DNA of 64,000 nucleotides from Acidobacteria bacterium AB60 (GTDB lineage: Bacteria > Acidobacteriota > Terriglobia > Terriglobales > Acidobacteriaceae). The DNA lies in the NCBI GenBank assembly GCA_008682415.1, contig VANK01000005.1, positions 310,001 to 374,000 on the forward strand, in the 5' to 3' direction. Both the position numbers and the translations under genes were made by a program. Position 1 is the stretch's first letter; the number at the start of each line of letters is the position of its first letter. Below are positions 18,019 to 26,826 of the stretch, in pieces. The notes under the pieces are model-generated. The model had not been told where the DNA came from. It saw only the letters and a program-made list of their open reading frames with translations, and made no database searches.

Positions 18019-19011
18019 TCAGGCGACCCTTCGATTCGGATCGTCCTTGCGTTTGGTGGTGTCGTCGACGACCAGTTCTTCACGGCGCACTTCCCCGCTG
18101 ACGTCGCGCACGTCTTCTACCGGGCGCTTGGCAACGGAGACTTCCTCGCGGACTACTGTGTCCTTGTCCAGAGTGACTCGTTCTTCGCTCAGTGGCACCC
18201 GGATCTCCGTTTCTCCGATGCTTCCCGCGGGAGTAGCTCTCTCCCCCCCGGGGTGGCGCTCGATCACCAGTTCCTCGCGCGTCACCGGCACCTTGACCTG
18301 CTGGGTGTCCGTGACCACCTCCTTGCGAAGGCGCACCTCGCCACGGGAGACGCGATCTTTGTGCACGCGCAACACTTCCCCAAGAAGTTGAATATTGTCT
18401 GGCCGCTCAGCTGCGTATTCTTCGATTCCGGATTCCTGACTATATCCCGAATCGCCGTAATCGTAGGTAGCCGCGCCGGCGCCCAGGTCCCCGCCGTATT
18501 GCGTGAGGATCTCTTCGGCCTCCCTGCGGCGAGGTCCCGCCTGCACGGTGACTACCGCGCCATCCGAGTCGCGACCAAGGCGGTGGCTGAAGTAGCGTGA
18601 TTGCTCCCCCGGGATCTGAAGGTCGCCGAAGGAATCGGGCAGGTCCGAGGATGAGTAGTTGTAGCGTGCCCCCGGCAGATTCCCGGAAGGGGAATCCGGG
18701 TCGACCACTTCACGGCCGGCAAGGTCGCCTCGCGGCCGTTCATTCTCATAGGGCTCCGGCTCGTCGCCGGTGAACCAGTTCTTGACCTTGTCCCAGGTTG
18801 AAAAATCGTGCCCTTTTGTCCCTGTTTGCGCACTCGGCCTTGAAGCGTCGGCGGACGAAACGGACGCAGATCCGTATTCGCCGCGGTGAGCCACTCCGAG
18901 ATGTGCGGAGGAGAAGCCGGCGTCCTGAAGGGCCCCCACCGCCTGGCGCGCGTTGCCGCTGCTCTCGAAGAACGCAGCGATCGTTCCAGTCAGATTGTCT
19001 GTCTGTGCCAT
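18019..19011 (-). CDS. YsnF/AvaK-type DUF2382 stress protein
   Basis: A 330-residue soluble protein. Residues about 8-110 resemble a general-stress YflT-like domain (AFFESSGNARQAVGALQDAGFS). The C-terminal 120 residues are a DUF2382 domain with its paired charged strands: LRVHKDRVSRGEVRLRK, VPVTREELVIER, VPLSEERVTL and KRPVEDV. Family members are general stress proteins of unknown biochemistry. The middle is Ser/Gly/Tyr-rich and probably disordered. Start is ATG 19011 with GAGG seven bases upstream. A strong hairpin follows the stop. Function cannot be stated beyond the family. Confidence 0.85.
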   Translation of the reverse strand: MAQTDNLTGTIAAFFESSGNARQAVGALQDAGFSSAHLGVAHRGEYGSASVSSADASRPSAQTGTKGHDFSTWDKVKNWFTGDEPEPYENERPRGDLAGREVVDPDSPSGNLPGARYNYSSSDLPDSFGDLQIPGEQSRYFSHRLGRDSDGAVVTVQAGPRRREAEEILTQYGGDLGAGAATYDYGDSGYSQESGIEEYAAERPDNIQLLGEVLRVHKDRVSRGEVRLRKEVVTDTQQVKVPVTREELVIERHPGGERATPAGSIGETEIRVPLSEERVTLDKDTVVREEVSVAKRPVEDVRDVSGEVRREELVVDDTTKRKDDPNRRVA

Positions 19012-19416
19012 CGGTTACCTCGCGGATATTGATAATCGTGCTGGATTATGACATGAGCATTGCGGCGTCGTTGAGGGAACCAAGCCCGCCGACCGACGTC
19101 TGTGTGCTCTCGAATCGTTCCGCAGCCGATTAGGATGCGGGGCTCCAGACGCGGTTGCTGCGCGCTCGGTTCCCGTTCTGTTGAAATCGCGAGGCTCAAT
19201 TTTGGCTGGTCCTGGAGGCTGGCCGAGAACTTGATCAACGCGCTTCTCGCCGGAATGGACTTGCCACTCGAAGAGCAGCGGCTTGGATCTCTCCGGCCTG
19301 GCGCCCGCGCAATCACGGTGGGCGAAACGAACCCCTCTGACCTATCGCGGGAAGGCGGGCGTCTCACTGCACCGGGGCTTCGTGCAGGTACATCGTCGGG
19401 CAACCCTTAGCTTCGT
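19012..19416. other. Non-coding gap
   Basis: These 405 bases precede the DUF2382 gene and follow the end of the small secreted protein gene. One open frame crosses it on the minus strand but has no recognisable features and an unlikely composition. No repeat or hairpin stands out. Confidence 0.4.
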
Positions 19417-19947
19417 TCAGAAGAGATTGCCAGCGACCTGCTCAGCGGCGACACTGATTTGCATTTTGAGAATGGCAGGGGTGAGGACGGGGTCGTGCGC
19501 CATTGTTGTACTCAAAGTGATGCTGAAGAGTTGATCACGAACGCGCCCCAGTACGCGTTCGCCGATGACAACTTCCCGGCGAAGGACGCCGCAGGTTACC
19601 GCCTCATTGCCTATCGCCTTCAATGGGTCAGAGACCCCGCGGCAATCCCGCCGGACGCTGGCCAAAAACTCTTCGTGCGGGTCGGGAGCAATGCCAACGG
19701 CGATCTGTAGCGTTCGCACTGCCTTCCCTCCTTGCTCCGTGAACGTGCATACAGCGGGTTTTGATCCTGTGGCAGCCACATAGCTTCCCACGGCATTGCC
19801 GCCCCCAACCAGGTCGGTGGCCGTCGCCTCGTTGAGCCACGGGCACTTGTTCTCTGCCTGGGCCCGGACTGCCATCAAAGCCAACATGCAAGCTACGGCA
19901 ATCCAAGTGATCCGCGAGCGAGTCAAAACGGAATGTCTACTTACCAC
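19417..19947 (-). CDS. Small secreted protein of unknown function
   Basis: A 176-residue protein with a clear signal peptide (hydrophobic WIAVACMLALMAVRAQA) and four cysteines after it (in NKCPW, AVCTF, RDCRG and VTCGV), suggesting two disulfides. No family was recognised. The likely GTG start at 19947 lies within the last codons of the upstream cytochrome gene (overlap of 11 bases), so translation is probably coupled. It is the third gene of the operon with the CRTAC1-like protein and the multiheme cytochrome, which implies a periplasmic accessory role. Confidence 0.7.
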   Translation of the reverse strand: MVSRHSVLTRSRITWIAVACMLALMAVRAQAENKCPWLNEATATDLVGGGNAVGSYVAATGSKPAVCTFTEQGGKAVRTLQIAVGIAPDPHEEFLASVRRDCRGVSDPLKAIGNEAVTCGVLRREVVIGERVLGRVRDQLFSITLSTTMAHDPVLTPAILKMQISVAAEQVAGNLF

Positions 19948-22264
19948 GTTCAGCTCCGCCTCCCTCAGTCGTCAGATCGGAGTGCATGTGCCACGCAATG
20001 CTTTCCGTCGAGATCTCTGGATGCGCGCGCAGATAATTCAAGGAGTAGGTCGGGGCGCCCGGGTCGACCTTCTTGTCGACAAACATCGCCTGCTGCTCGG
20101 CAGCCTTTTCCGACTTACCCATGCGCCGATAAAGAATTGAGAGATTGTAATGGGCAACCAGATCGTCAGGATCAATCTGCTGTAGCGCCTCGAATTGCTC
20201 CAGAGCCGCGTGTTCGTCCTTCTGCTGGTAGTAGGTGATTCCCAATTCTCGACGAGCGTCCCGTGACTGCGGAAATTTCTCCACCACTCTCCGAAAATCG
20301 GCAATTTCCTGTTGCGTATTCCCGGCCCGGCGTTGGAGGAGGCCATCGTAGTACAAAGCCCGCGCACTGTCCGGATCGAGCGTGAGCGCCTTCCGTATCG
20401 CGGTTCGCGCGGAATCGTACTTTTCCCAAAGTATCTCTGTGAGGGCCACGTTCGTGTATGCGTCGGCATAGTCGTGACGCAGCTTGATCACCTCAGTGAA
20501 TGCGGCCACGGCCTCTGCGTACTGGAACTGATCGACCATGGCGATGCCCAGATTGTTCCAGCGCATCCAATCCGGGTTGTCGGTTGGGTCGGGATCTTCG
20601 GGCGCATTCTCGCCGATCTGCATCCTGCGCGTGCGTGACGCCAGCTCTACAACCGGGTATGCGGGATGATCCTTGCCAAAGATGTTGTTGAGATAACTCT
20701 GCCGCAGATGCCGGTAATTCACCTTCGCCGTAACCGATACGGGACCCTTCACCTCGCCCGGGATCCGGAATTGATAGCGAACCAGCACCGACCGTCCCGC
20801 CTGCACGGTGTTGTCATATGCGACGGAGTGAATGGTCCACACCTTGTGGTTGTCGACAAATTCCCCTTCGTCGGTCACCGGGCGATTGGTGAAGCTGTGC
20901 GCCCGGGGATCAAGCATGCCATCGGGCTTGAGGAATCCGCTGTGATAGATCTCCTTGCCAGCCGCGTCATTCACCGTGAACTCCACCCATGCCTCGTAGA
21001 GATCACGCACTTCCGGAATCAGGGAATGACCGATGTTCTTGTTCTGGATGACGACGTAAGCCTCGACGAGTTCGTTGGGAGCGAGGCTGTAAGCGACTCT
21101 ACCCAGAGGAGCCGTCAGCTTGTCCTCGCCTTCTTTGCGCAGGGCGAAGATATCCACGTTGAGAAAATTTCCGGCGCGAAGAAACTCGATCGTCTTCTGC
21201 AACTGCGCGTCGAAGCCGTAGTAGAAAGGAACCGCCGTATTGCCCGCAAGCCAACGATGGGACGCAAAGGTTCCGTTCTTGGCGCCATACTCTTTGAGAT
21301 TCGTCGCGTTGCGCTTCATGTGGCAGCCCTGGCACGTTGTGAAGTCGGCGGTATAGAAGGTCAACGGATTGCGTTGCGAGAATTTCGACTGCTGCCACTC
21401 GTCGTAGGCCGTAAAGGCGCGGATGAATTTATAGTCGTTGAGCGGGGAGGGCAGATTCGCCTTGTGGCACGCCGCACAGAACTCCGGTTTGTGCAGAAAA
21501 TCGTGCATCACAGCCTGGGAGTGGCGTTCAGGATGGCGAAGGATTTCGGCAAAGGGGACCTGACCTGGAATACGGTTGCCGTTTTCATCCACCATCACCG
21601 CGGGCACGCCCATCTTGACGCTGGAATTGCCGTTCGTCGAATCGAGTCCCATCACCGAATGGCACGTCATGCAGGTGAGCCCGTCCGAGTCCATCAAAGT
21701 TCGATCGATCTTGGAATCGGCTGTGAGGCCGCCGCTCAGCACAGCGATCGGATTGTGGCAGCTGTCGCAATGGCGCGCAAAGGCGATGCCGCGCGTCTGG
21801 TCGCGAATCAGCAGGTTGACGCTGGTGCGATAAAAGGGAGTGCGAAACGAGTTGGAGTGAAGCGCCTGCCGCCACTGGGTATAGGCCTCCTGATGGCAGG
21901 TTCCACAGTATTCGGCGCTCGGAAACGCGCCAGGCTGAAGGAAGCCTTCGCCTTCCACCGCGATGTTCCCGGGAGTGAAAGGGTTTTTCTTCCCATAGTG
22001 ATAGTCGTAGGTGGGCGCCACCGCCGCGTTGTGAGCTTTGCGATCGTTATCCTGTCGCTCTTCAGCCTTGGCCCGCACCGCCACCATTGCCCCGGTAACA
22101 TCTGCACCGGTAGCCTTGTCGGACAAATTCGCCGACGGGGAGCTCACTGAGGCGCTGCCCTCGTTTGATTGCGCCACTCCCAAAACACAGAGCAGCGCGA
22201 TTGCCGAAAGCGCTGCGCCTGTTCTGATCGCCTTCCACCGCAGACTTGCTTGTTTCCGGTTCAT
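19937..22264 (-). CDS. Periplasmic pentaheme c-type cytochrome with C-terminal TPRs
   Basis: The product has 775 residues. A signal peptide (about 15-32) is followed by five CxxCH haem motifs: CGTCH (120), CDSCH (166), CMTCH (198), CAACH (263) and CQGCH (311). This spacing fits the cytochrome c554/multiheme family. A beta-rich region spans about 330-540, and tandem TPRs occupy about 560-760. Periplasmic electron transfer is expected; donor and acceptor are unknown. ATG 22264 has GGAAAGG about nine bases upstream and was preferred over TTG 22270. It begins 27 bases after the CRTAC1-like gene and overlaps the small secreted protein gene. Confidence 0.92.
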   Translation of the reverse strand: MNRKQASLRWKAIRTGAALSAIALLCVLGVAQSNEGSASVSSPSANLSDKATGADVTGAMVAVRAKAEERQDNDRKAHNAAVAPTYDYHYGKKNPFTPGNIAVEGEGFLQPGAFPSAEYCGTCHQEAYTQWRQALHSNSFRTPFYRTSVNLLIRDQTRGIAFARHCDSCHNPIAVLSGGLTADSKIDRTLMDSDGLTCMTCHSVMGLDSTNGNSSVKMGVPAVMVDENGNRIPGQVPFAEILRHPERHSQAVMHDFLHKPEFCAACHKANLPSPLNDYKFIRAFTAYDEWQQSKFSQRNPLTFYTADFTTCQGCHMKRNATNLKEYGAKNGTFASHRWLAGNTAVPFYYGFDAQLQKTIEFLRAGNFLNVDIFALRKEGEDKLTAPLGRVAYSLAPNELVEAYVVIQNKNIGHSLIPEVRDLYEAWVEFTVNDAAGKEIYHSGFLKPDGMLDPRAHSFTNRPVTDEGEFVDNHKVWTIHSVAYDNTVQAGRSVLVRYQFRIPGEVKGPVSVTAKVNYRHLRQSYLNNIFGKDHPAYPVVELASRTRRMQIGENAPEDPDPTDNPDWMRWNNLGIAMVDQFQYAEAVAAFTEVIKLRHDYADAYTNVALTEILWEKYDSARTAIRKALTLDPDSARALYYDGLLQRRAGNTQQEIADFRRVVEKFPQSRDARRELGITYYQQKDEHAALEQFEALQQIDPDDLVAHYNLSILYRRMGKSEKAAEQQAMFVDKKVDPGAPTYSLNYLRAHPEISTESIAWHMHSDLTTEGGGAERGK

Positions 22265-22291
22265 CGGCAAGACCTTTCCAAAATCCTCGGA

Positions 22292-24352
22292 CTACTTTCC
22301 CCCATGAGCAGCGGATGCCTTCCTCTGGGACATCTGCGCCGCAATGCCGTCGTAGACGCTCGGTACAAGACCCTTGCCTTCCTCGATCGTGTAATAGCGG
22401 TCGACGCCGGGAAGCTGATAGGTTTCCTTAACGCCATCCGGCCAGCGGATCTCGACCTTGTCGACGCTGCTCGTCTGCCCCAGGCCAAAGTGCAAACGGA
22501 AGTCGTTCGACGACTCGAAGCTTCCGCCGCTCATCACGTCGCCCCGCTGCTTTATGCCCCCGGCCGTCAAATAAACTGTAGCGCCAATCGCATCGCGCGG
22601 CCCTTTCGGACCTCCACCCAACGCCAAGCCCACCCAGTGATTGGCGTTGTCACTTACATTTCGCAATAGAACTGGAGTGTGATCGATGCAGTTAATCACG
22701 ACGTCGATCTTGCCGTCGTTGAACAAGTCACCGAAGGCCGCTCCACGTGCGGGAATCACATCCGCAAGTCCTGACCCCTCCACGGGAGGGATCACGTCAA
22801 ACTTCTCGCCATGATTGGCGTTGTGGAATAGAAGGGGGCGTTCCGCCCACGAGGTCCCCCAGTTGTGCTGATCCACCTGGGGATAAACGTGGCCGGAAAC
22901 AAACATCAGATCTTTCCAGCCGTCGTTGTCATAATCGAAAAATTCCGTCCCCCAGCTCAGAAACGGGTAGGTGGGCTCGGCCAACCCGATCTGCGGCGTG
23001 ATATCCACGAAGTTGCCATCGCCATCGTTCCGGTAGAGCGTCTTGTAGTCGTCAGAGAACGTGGTCGTGTAGAGATCAAGCCGGCCATTGTTGCGGTAGT
23101 CGCCGACCGCCAGCCCCATCGACGCAGTCTCGCGTGCATCTTGATTCAGCGCGAACCCTGAATAGAAGCTCGAGTCCTGGAAAGTCCCATCACCCTTATT
23201 GATATAGAGGTAGTTCGGCGATGAGTCATCCGTCACCAGCAGGTCCACTTTGCCGTCGTCATCGATGTCAACAAACGTCGACGAGAACCCGTAGTAGCGC
23301 CGCTTGTCGTTCACACCGGCTTTTTCACTCACATCGGTGAAGGTTCCATCGCCGTTATTGTGAAAGAGGTGGTCCGGCTCCCCCTGCAAGCCGCGAGGAC
23401 CGCACATGGTCTGCGCTCCGCGGAAGGAACAGTTCAAGTAGCCGACCATCTTGCTTCCCGAGAGGGGCATGTTGCCCATGTCCCAGTGCACGTACCCCGG
23501 AACAAAGATATCGAGCCGTCCATCGCCGTCATAGTCGCCAAAGCTCGGTCCTGTGGACCAGTTACCGAGAGTTACGCCCGCCTTTTCCGCAACGTCGGTG
23601 AACGTTCCGTCGTGGTTGTTGTGGTACATGCGGTTCTTTCCATAGTTGGCCACGTAAAGATCGGGCCACCCATCGTTGTCGAAATCTCCTACAGCCACAC
23701 CGAAGCCCCAGCGATCGTTCGTGACGCCGGCCTGTTGGGCGACATTGGTGAACGTCCCGTCGTGATTGTTATGGAAAAGTGCTGCCCGTGGTGGAGACGC
23801 CTTTCCCTCGAGGGCATCGAACGTGGAGCCGTTGACCAAGTAGATATCGAGCCAGCCGTCGTGGTCGTAGTCCAACAACGCAACGCCTGAGCCAATGGTC
23901 TCCAGGATGTACGCCTTCTGGGGTGTGCCCATCAAGTGCTTCCAAACGGTGAGCCCTGCCTGCTGTGACACATCCTTGAAAACGAGGGGGCCATCTTTGA
24001 CAAAGCCGCCGGCAGTAATGGGGCGGCTCTCCGAGTCGAGCACGGGCGCGAACTCCCCTGCGGTGGCTGAGCCGGTCTGCTGTCGTGCCGGTGCTGCTGT
24101 CGAGTTGCCGCCGTACAAGGGCGCTTGGGACGGCTGTTGGTTCTGCGCTAACAACGTATCTGGCGCGCAGGTCGTGATAACCAGATAGCAGAAGACAATT
24201 GGGCGCAGATACAGCTTCACAGGCAGCAACTGACTCAACGGGGACCTCACGAGTGGGAAGTGCTTCGGGGACCAATGGTCGCCGACCGAACGGCCCTGCG
24301 TCTCCGGCGTATCGGATGAATTGCGAGTCGAACTTCCGATGGATGAATGCAC
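22292..24352 (-). CDS. CRTAC1-like secreted FG-GAP/ASPIC-UnbV protein
   Basis: The ORF encodes 686 residues. A hydrophobic export segment (FCYLVITTCAPDTLLA) lies about 50 residues in, so the true start may be downstream (for example GTG 24250) instead of GTG 24352. At least seven FG-GAP/VCBS repeats follow, each with a calcium-type DxDxDG loop (DYDHDGWLD, DFDNDGWPD) and an NNGDGTFTDV strand, forming a probable seven-bladed propeller. The C-terminal ASPIC/UnbV domain (about 590-660) contains GATVYLTAGG and VEIRWPDGVKETY. The biochemical role of this family in bacteria is not established. It is first in an operon with the pentaheme cytochrome, which suggests a shared extracytoplasmic redox function. 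Confidence 0.88.
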   Translation of the reverse strand: MHSSIGSSTRNSSDTPETQGRSVGDHWSPKHFPLVRSPLSQLLPVKLYLRPIVFCYLVITTCAPDTLLAQNQQPSQAPLYGGNSTAAPARQQTGSATAGEFAPVLDSESRPITAGGFVKDGPLVFKDVSQQAGLTVWKHLMGTPQKAYILETIGSGVALLDYDHDGWLDIYLVNGSTFDALEGKASPPRAALFHNNHDGTFTNVAQQAGVTNDRWGFGVAVGDFDNDGWPDLYVANYGKNRMYHNNHDGTFTDVAEKAGVTLGNWSTGPSFGDYDGDGRLDIFVPGYVHWDMGNMPLSGSKMVGYLNCSFRGAQTMCGPRGLQGEPDHLFHNNGDGTFTDVSEKAGVNDKRRYYGFSSTFVDIDDDGKVDLLVTDDSSPNYLYINKGDGTFQDSSFYSGFALNQDARETASMGLAVGDYRNNGRLDLYTTTFSDDYKTLYRNDGDGNFVDITPQIGLAEPTYPFLSWGTEFFDYDNDGWKDLMFVSGHVYPQVDQHNWGTSWAERPLLFHNANHGEKFDVIPPVEGSGLADVIPARGAAFGDLFNDGKIDVVINCIDHTPVLLRNVSDNANHWVGLALGGGPKGPRDAIGATVYLTAGGIKQRGDVMSGGSFESSNDFRLHFGLGQTSSVDKVEIRWPDGVKETYQLPGVDRYYTIEEGKGLVPSVYDGIAAQMSQRKASAAHGGK

Positions 24353-24463
24353 GCAATATCCAGAAACCGGAATCGGAGCCTTGCGAAATCATCAACTCAC
24401 GAGATAGACAGCTCCACCTTCTGATTGATAGGTGCGAACAAGAAATCGAGCTAGACTGCCGCA

Positions 24464-25537
24464 ATGAAGACGGAACCGATTGGCAGTATTCCCCGGCCTC
24501 CCGCGCTTATCGGGGCCATCGCAGCATTCCAGGCCGGTCAGATCACTCGCGACGCTCTTGACGCGGAATACAGCGCGGCGCTGCAAGATACTGTGGAGCG
24601 CTTCGCTGCTACCGGCTCTCCAGTCATCACGGATGGCGAGCAAACCAAGCCGAGTTTTGCGACTTATCCGCTGACGGGCATCGACAATCTCGCACCAGAC
24701 GGTGTGGTCATTCCCTTTGCCGATGGCCATACGCGTCAACTCCCGCGACTGACGGGGGGCCCTTTCCGTTACGGCGTCCGGAGCGGGCAATTCACCAGCA
24801 CGGTGCGAACCTACACCACTCTTCCCATCAAACAGGCCGTCATCTCAGCATCCGCGCTCAGCCTCCTTTATCCAGCCGCGGTCCTCCCGGGCTATCCCCA
24901 GGATGTCTTCCTGGCCGATCTCGTCGACGAGGCGGAAGCAGACATTCGCAGCGCTTTCAATGCAGGTGCCTTCCTAGTGCAGATTGATTTCACGGAAGCC
25001 AGGCTCTCGCTCAAGCTGGATCCCGCCGGGGGTCTTCTCCGCACCTTCATCGATCTCAATAACCGGGTGCTCGATCGTTTTACTCCAGGCGAGCGGCAGA
25101 GACTTGGCGTGCATGTCTGCCCGGGCAGTGATCGCGACTCTCCCCACAGCCTTGATGTCGATTATGCCGGACTTCTGCCCGAGCTCCTTCAACTGAACGC
25201 AGGCCGCTTCTACCTGCAGATGGCAAGCGAACGGGACAAGCCGCGGGTTCTCCGTATCGTGCAGGAAAACCTCAAGCCCGAACAACTCGTCTTCATAGGT
25301 GTCATTGACCCCATTAACCCGGCCATCGAGTCCCCGCAACAAGTTCGCGACCGCATCCTGCAGGCGGCTTCCATCCTGCCCGTCGAACGACTGGGAACGA
25401 CCGATGATTGCGGCTTTTCGCCCTTTGCCGACGACACCTCCACGGCTCGCGAGACTGCATTTCGCAAGATCAGTGCTCGCGTAGAGGGAACGGCGTTGGC
25501 GGCCCAGATACTCGGCCTCGATACCGTCCGCGCCTAG
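24464..25537 (+). CDS. MetE-like cobalamin-independent methyltransferase, short form
   Basis: A 357-residue protein equal to the C-terminal half of MetE. It begins with the typical IGSIPRPPAL and shows the zinc set of that barrel: His and Cys in GVHVCPGSD, a Glu near QMASERDKP, and Cys in TTDDCGFSPF. Short MetE-like proteins transfer methyl groups to thiols from folate or other methyl donors; the substrate cannot be told from sequence. The gene is divergent from the CRTAC1 operon across 111 bases and heads a forward run of transport and oxidoreductase genes, but a link to those is not evident. Confidence 0.85.
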   Translation: MKTEPIGSIPRPPALIGAIAAFQAGQITRDALDAEYSAALQDTVERFAATGSPVITDGEQTKPSFATYPLTGIDNLAPDGVVIPFADGHTRQLPRLTGGPFRYGVRSGQFTSTVRTYTTLPIKQAVISASALSLLYPAAVLPGYPQDVFLADLVDEAEADIRSAFNAGAFLVQIDFTEARLSLKLDPAGGLLRTFIDLNNRVLDRFTPGERQRLGVHVCPGSDRDSPHSLDVDYAGLLPELLQLNAGRFYLQMASERDKPRVLRIVQENLKPEQLVFIGVIDPINPAIESPQQVRDRILQAASILPVERLGTTDDCGFSPFADDTSTARETAFRKISARVEGTALAAQILGLDTVRA

Positions 25538-25730
25538 GGGTCCTGCTTTTCACAGCGGCTTGAAGATCAGATTTCTGAATGGAATGATCCCGTTGGAACG
25601 GCACCATCCAACCGTTTGGGTTCCTTGCGGAGGTAGGCATCCATCGTTCGGTGGATGCCAAGGTTCCCCAAAAGTCTTGATCATGCATCGACCGGCCAGA
25701 CATGCCGCGATCGCAAGGACTGCCTGCTTG

Positions 25731-26777
25731 ATGTCGTCTCTGACATATCAACCTCGCGCGGTTTCCGATGAGAAGCCCCGATCCGCTGTTCACGCCATGC
25801 GCTTCAACATGATCATGGCTGCCTTGATCTGGGCGTTGTGGCTCATTGTCGGGCGCGGCAACGCTATTCACCACCTGCAGGTCGACTGGAGAATTGCCTT
25901 AACCATGGTTTTTGGCTCCATGGTGGGAGGGGGAACGAGCGGAGGGGGTGGGGCGGTCGCATTTGCCATTTTCACGAAACTGCTGCATATTGCCCCCTCC
26001 GACGCTCGAAACTTTTCGCTAGCCATTCAGAGTGTCGGGATGGGCAGTGCGTCCTTAAGCATTCTCTTTTTGCGAATTCCGATCGAACAGCGGGCGTTGT
26101 TTCACGCAGGCATCCCCGCTATTCTTGGAGTCCTGCTGGGGGCTCGTTGGATTGCTCCCCTTGTACCGCCCGTAATGGTTCGGACCTCCTTCACTGTGCT
26201 GGTTGCCACCATCGGCATCGCGTTGCTGCTCCTCAACCGGGAGAACGGGGAAGGCCGAAATTCGCGGCTACCTCGTTTCGGGAAACAAGAACGCACTGTT
26301 TTGATTACAGCGGGGTTCCTGGGGGGAATCGTGAGCGCGCTGGTCGGAACAGGGGAAAACTCGGTCGTGTTCATGGTTATGGTGCTGCTCTTTCGGATAA
26401 ATGAGAAGATTGCGACGCCTACAACCGTGGTTCTCATGACCATGGCAACCATTCCGGGCTTTCTGATTCACCTGTTATGGCTGAGGGATTTTTCGCCCGC
26501 GGTGACGGGTTATTGGCTTGCGGCTATTCCCGTCGTGGCTGTGGGCGCGCCGCTGGGTGCTGTCCTCTGCTCGTATATGAGCAGAAGATCAATTGTGAAT
26601 CTGCTGCTGTTCCTAATCGCTCTCGAACTCATAAGCACCGTCATGCTTGTACCGATCTCGCGGTCCGTACTTCTTGTCTCTGCAGGAACACTCCTGGTGT
26701 GCGGATCTCTGGACTGGCTCATGAGCCGTGTCAGGAACTACGTACCATCGCCTCTCGAGTCTGGCGCACAAGACTAA
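25731..26777 (+). CDS. TauE/SafE-family membrane permease
   Basis: A multi-spanning protein with eight or more hydrophobic helices and the family's glycine-rich signature repeated in both halves (GSMVGGGTSGGGGAVAF and GFLGGIVSALVGTGENSV). The family exports sulfite, sulfoacetate or related organosulfur anions and sometimes other organic anions. The open frame starts at 25560, but the first 57 residues show no membrane or signal character. ATG 25731 follows AAGGA at a long spacing; ATG 25797, directly before the first helix, is also possible. The product would be 348 residues, somewhat longer than usual. The MFS gene follows about 50 bases later. Confidence 0.8.
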   Translation: MSSLTYQPRAVSDEKPRSAVHAMRFNMIMAALIWALWLIVGRGNAIHHLQVDWRIALTMVFGSMVGGGTSGGGGAVAFAIFTKLLHIAPSDARNFSLAIQSVGMGSASLSILFLRIPIEQRALFHAGIPAILGVLLGARWIAPLVPPVMVRTSFTVLVATIGIALLLLNRENGEGRNSRLPRFGKQERTVLITAGFLGGIVSALVGTGENSVVFMVMVLLFRINEKIATPTTVVLMTMATIPGFLIHLLWLRDFSPAVTGYWLAAIPVVAVGAPLGAVLCSYMSRRSIVNLLLFLIALELISTVMLVPISRSVLLVSAGTLLVCGSLDWLMSRVRNYVPSPLESGAQD

Positions 26778-26826
26778 CAGTTTTCCGGTTTCCAGTTTGG
26801 CACGCTCATTGACCAGGAGAGGAAGC

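Noticed and set aside
18990..19403. Minus-strand frame of 137 codons before the DUF2382 gene
   Set aside because: It overlaps the DUF2382 start, is very Arg/Pro/Ser-rich and matches no family.
20666..22150. Forward open frame of 494 codons
   Set aside because: Antisense to the pentaheme cytochrome, which has five CxxCH motifs and a ribosome-binding site.
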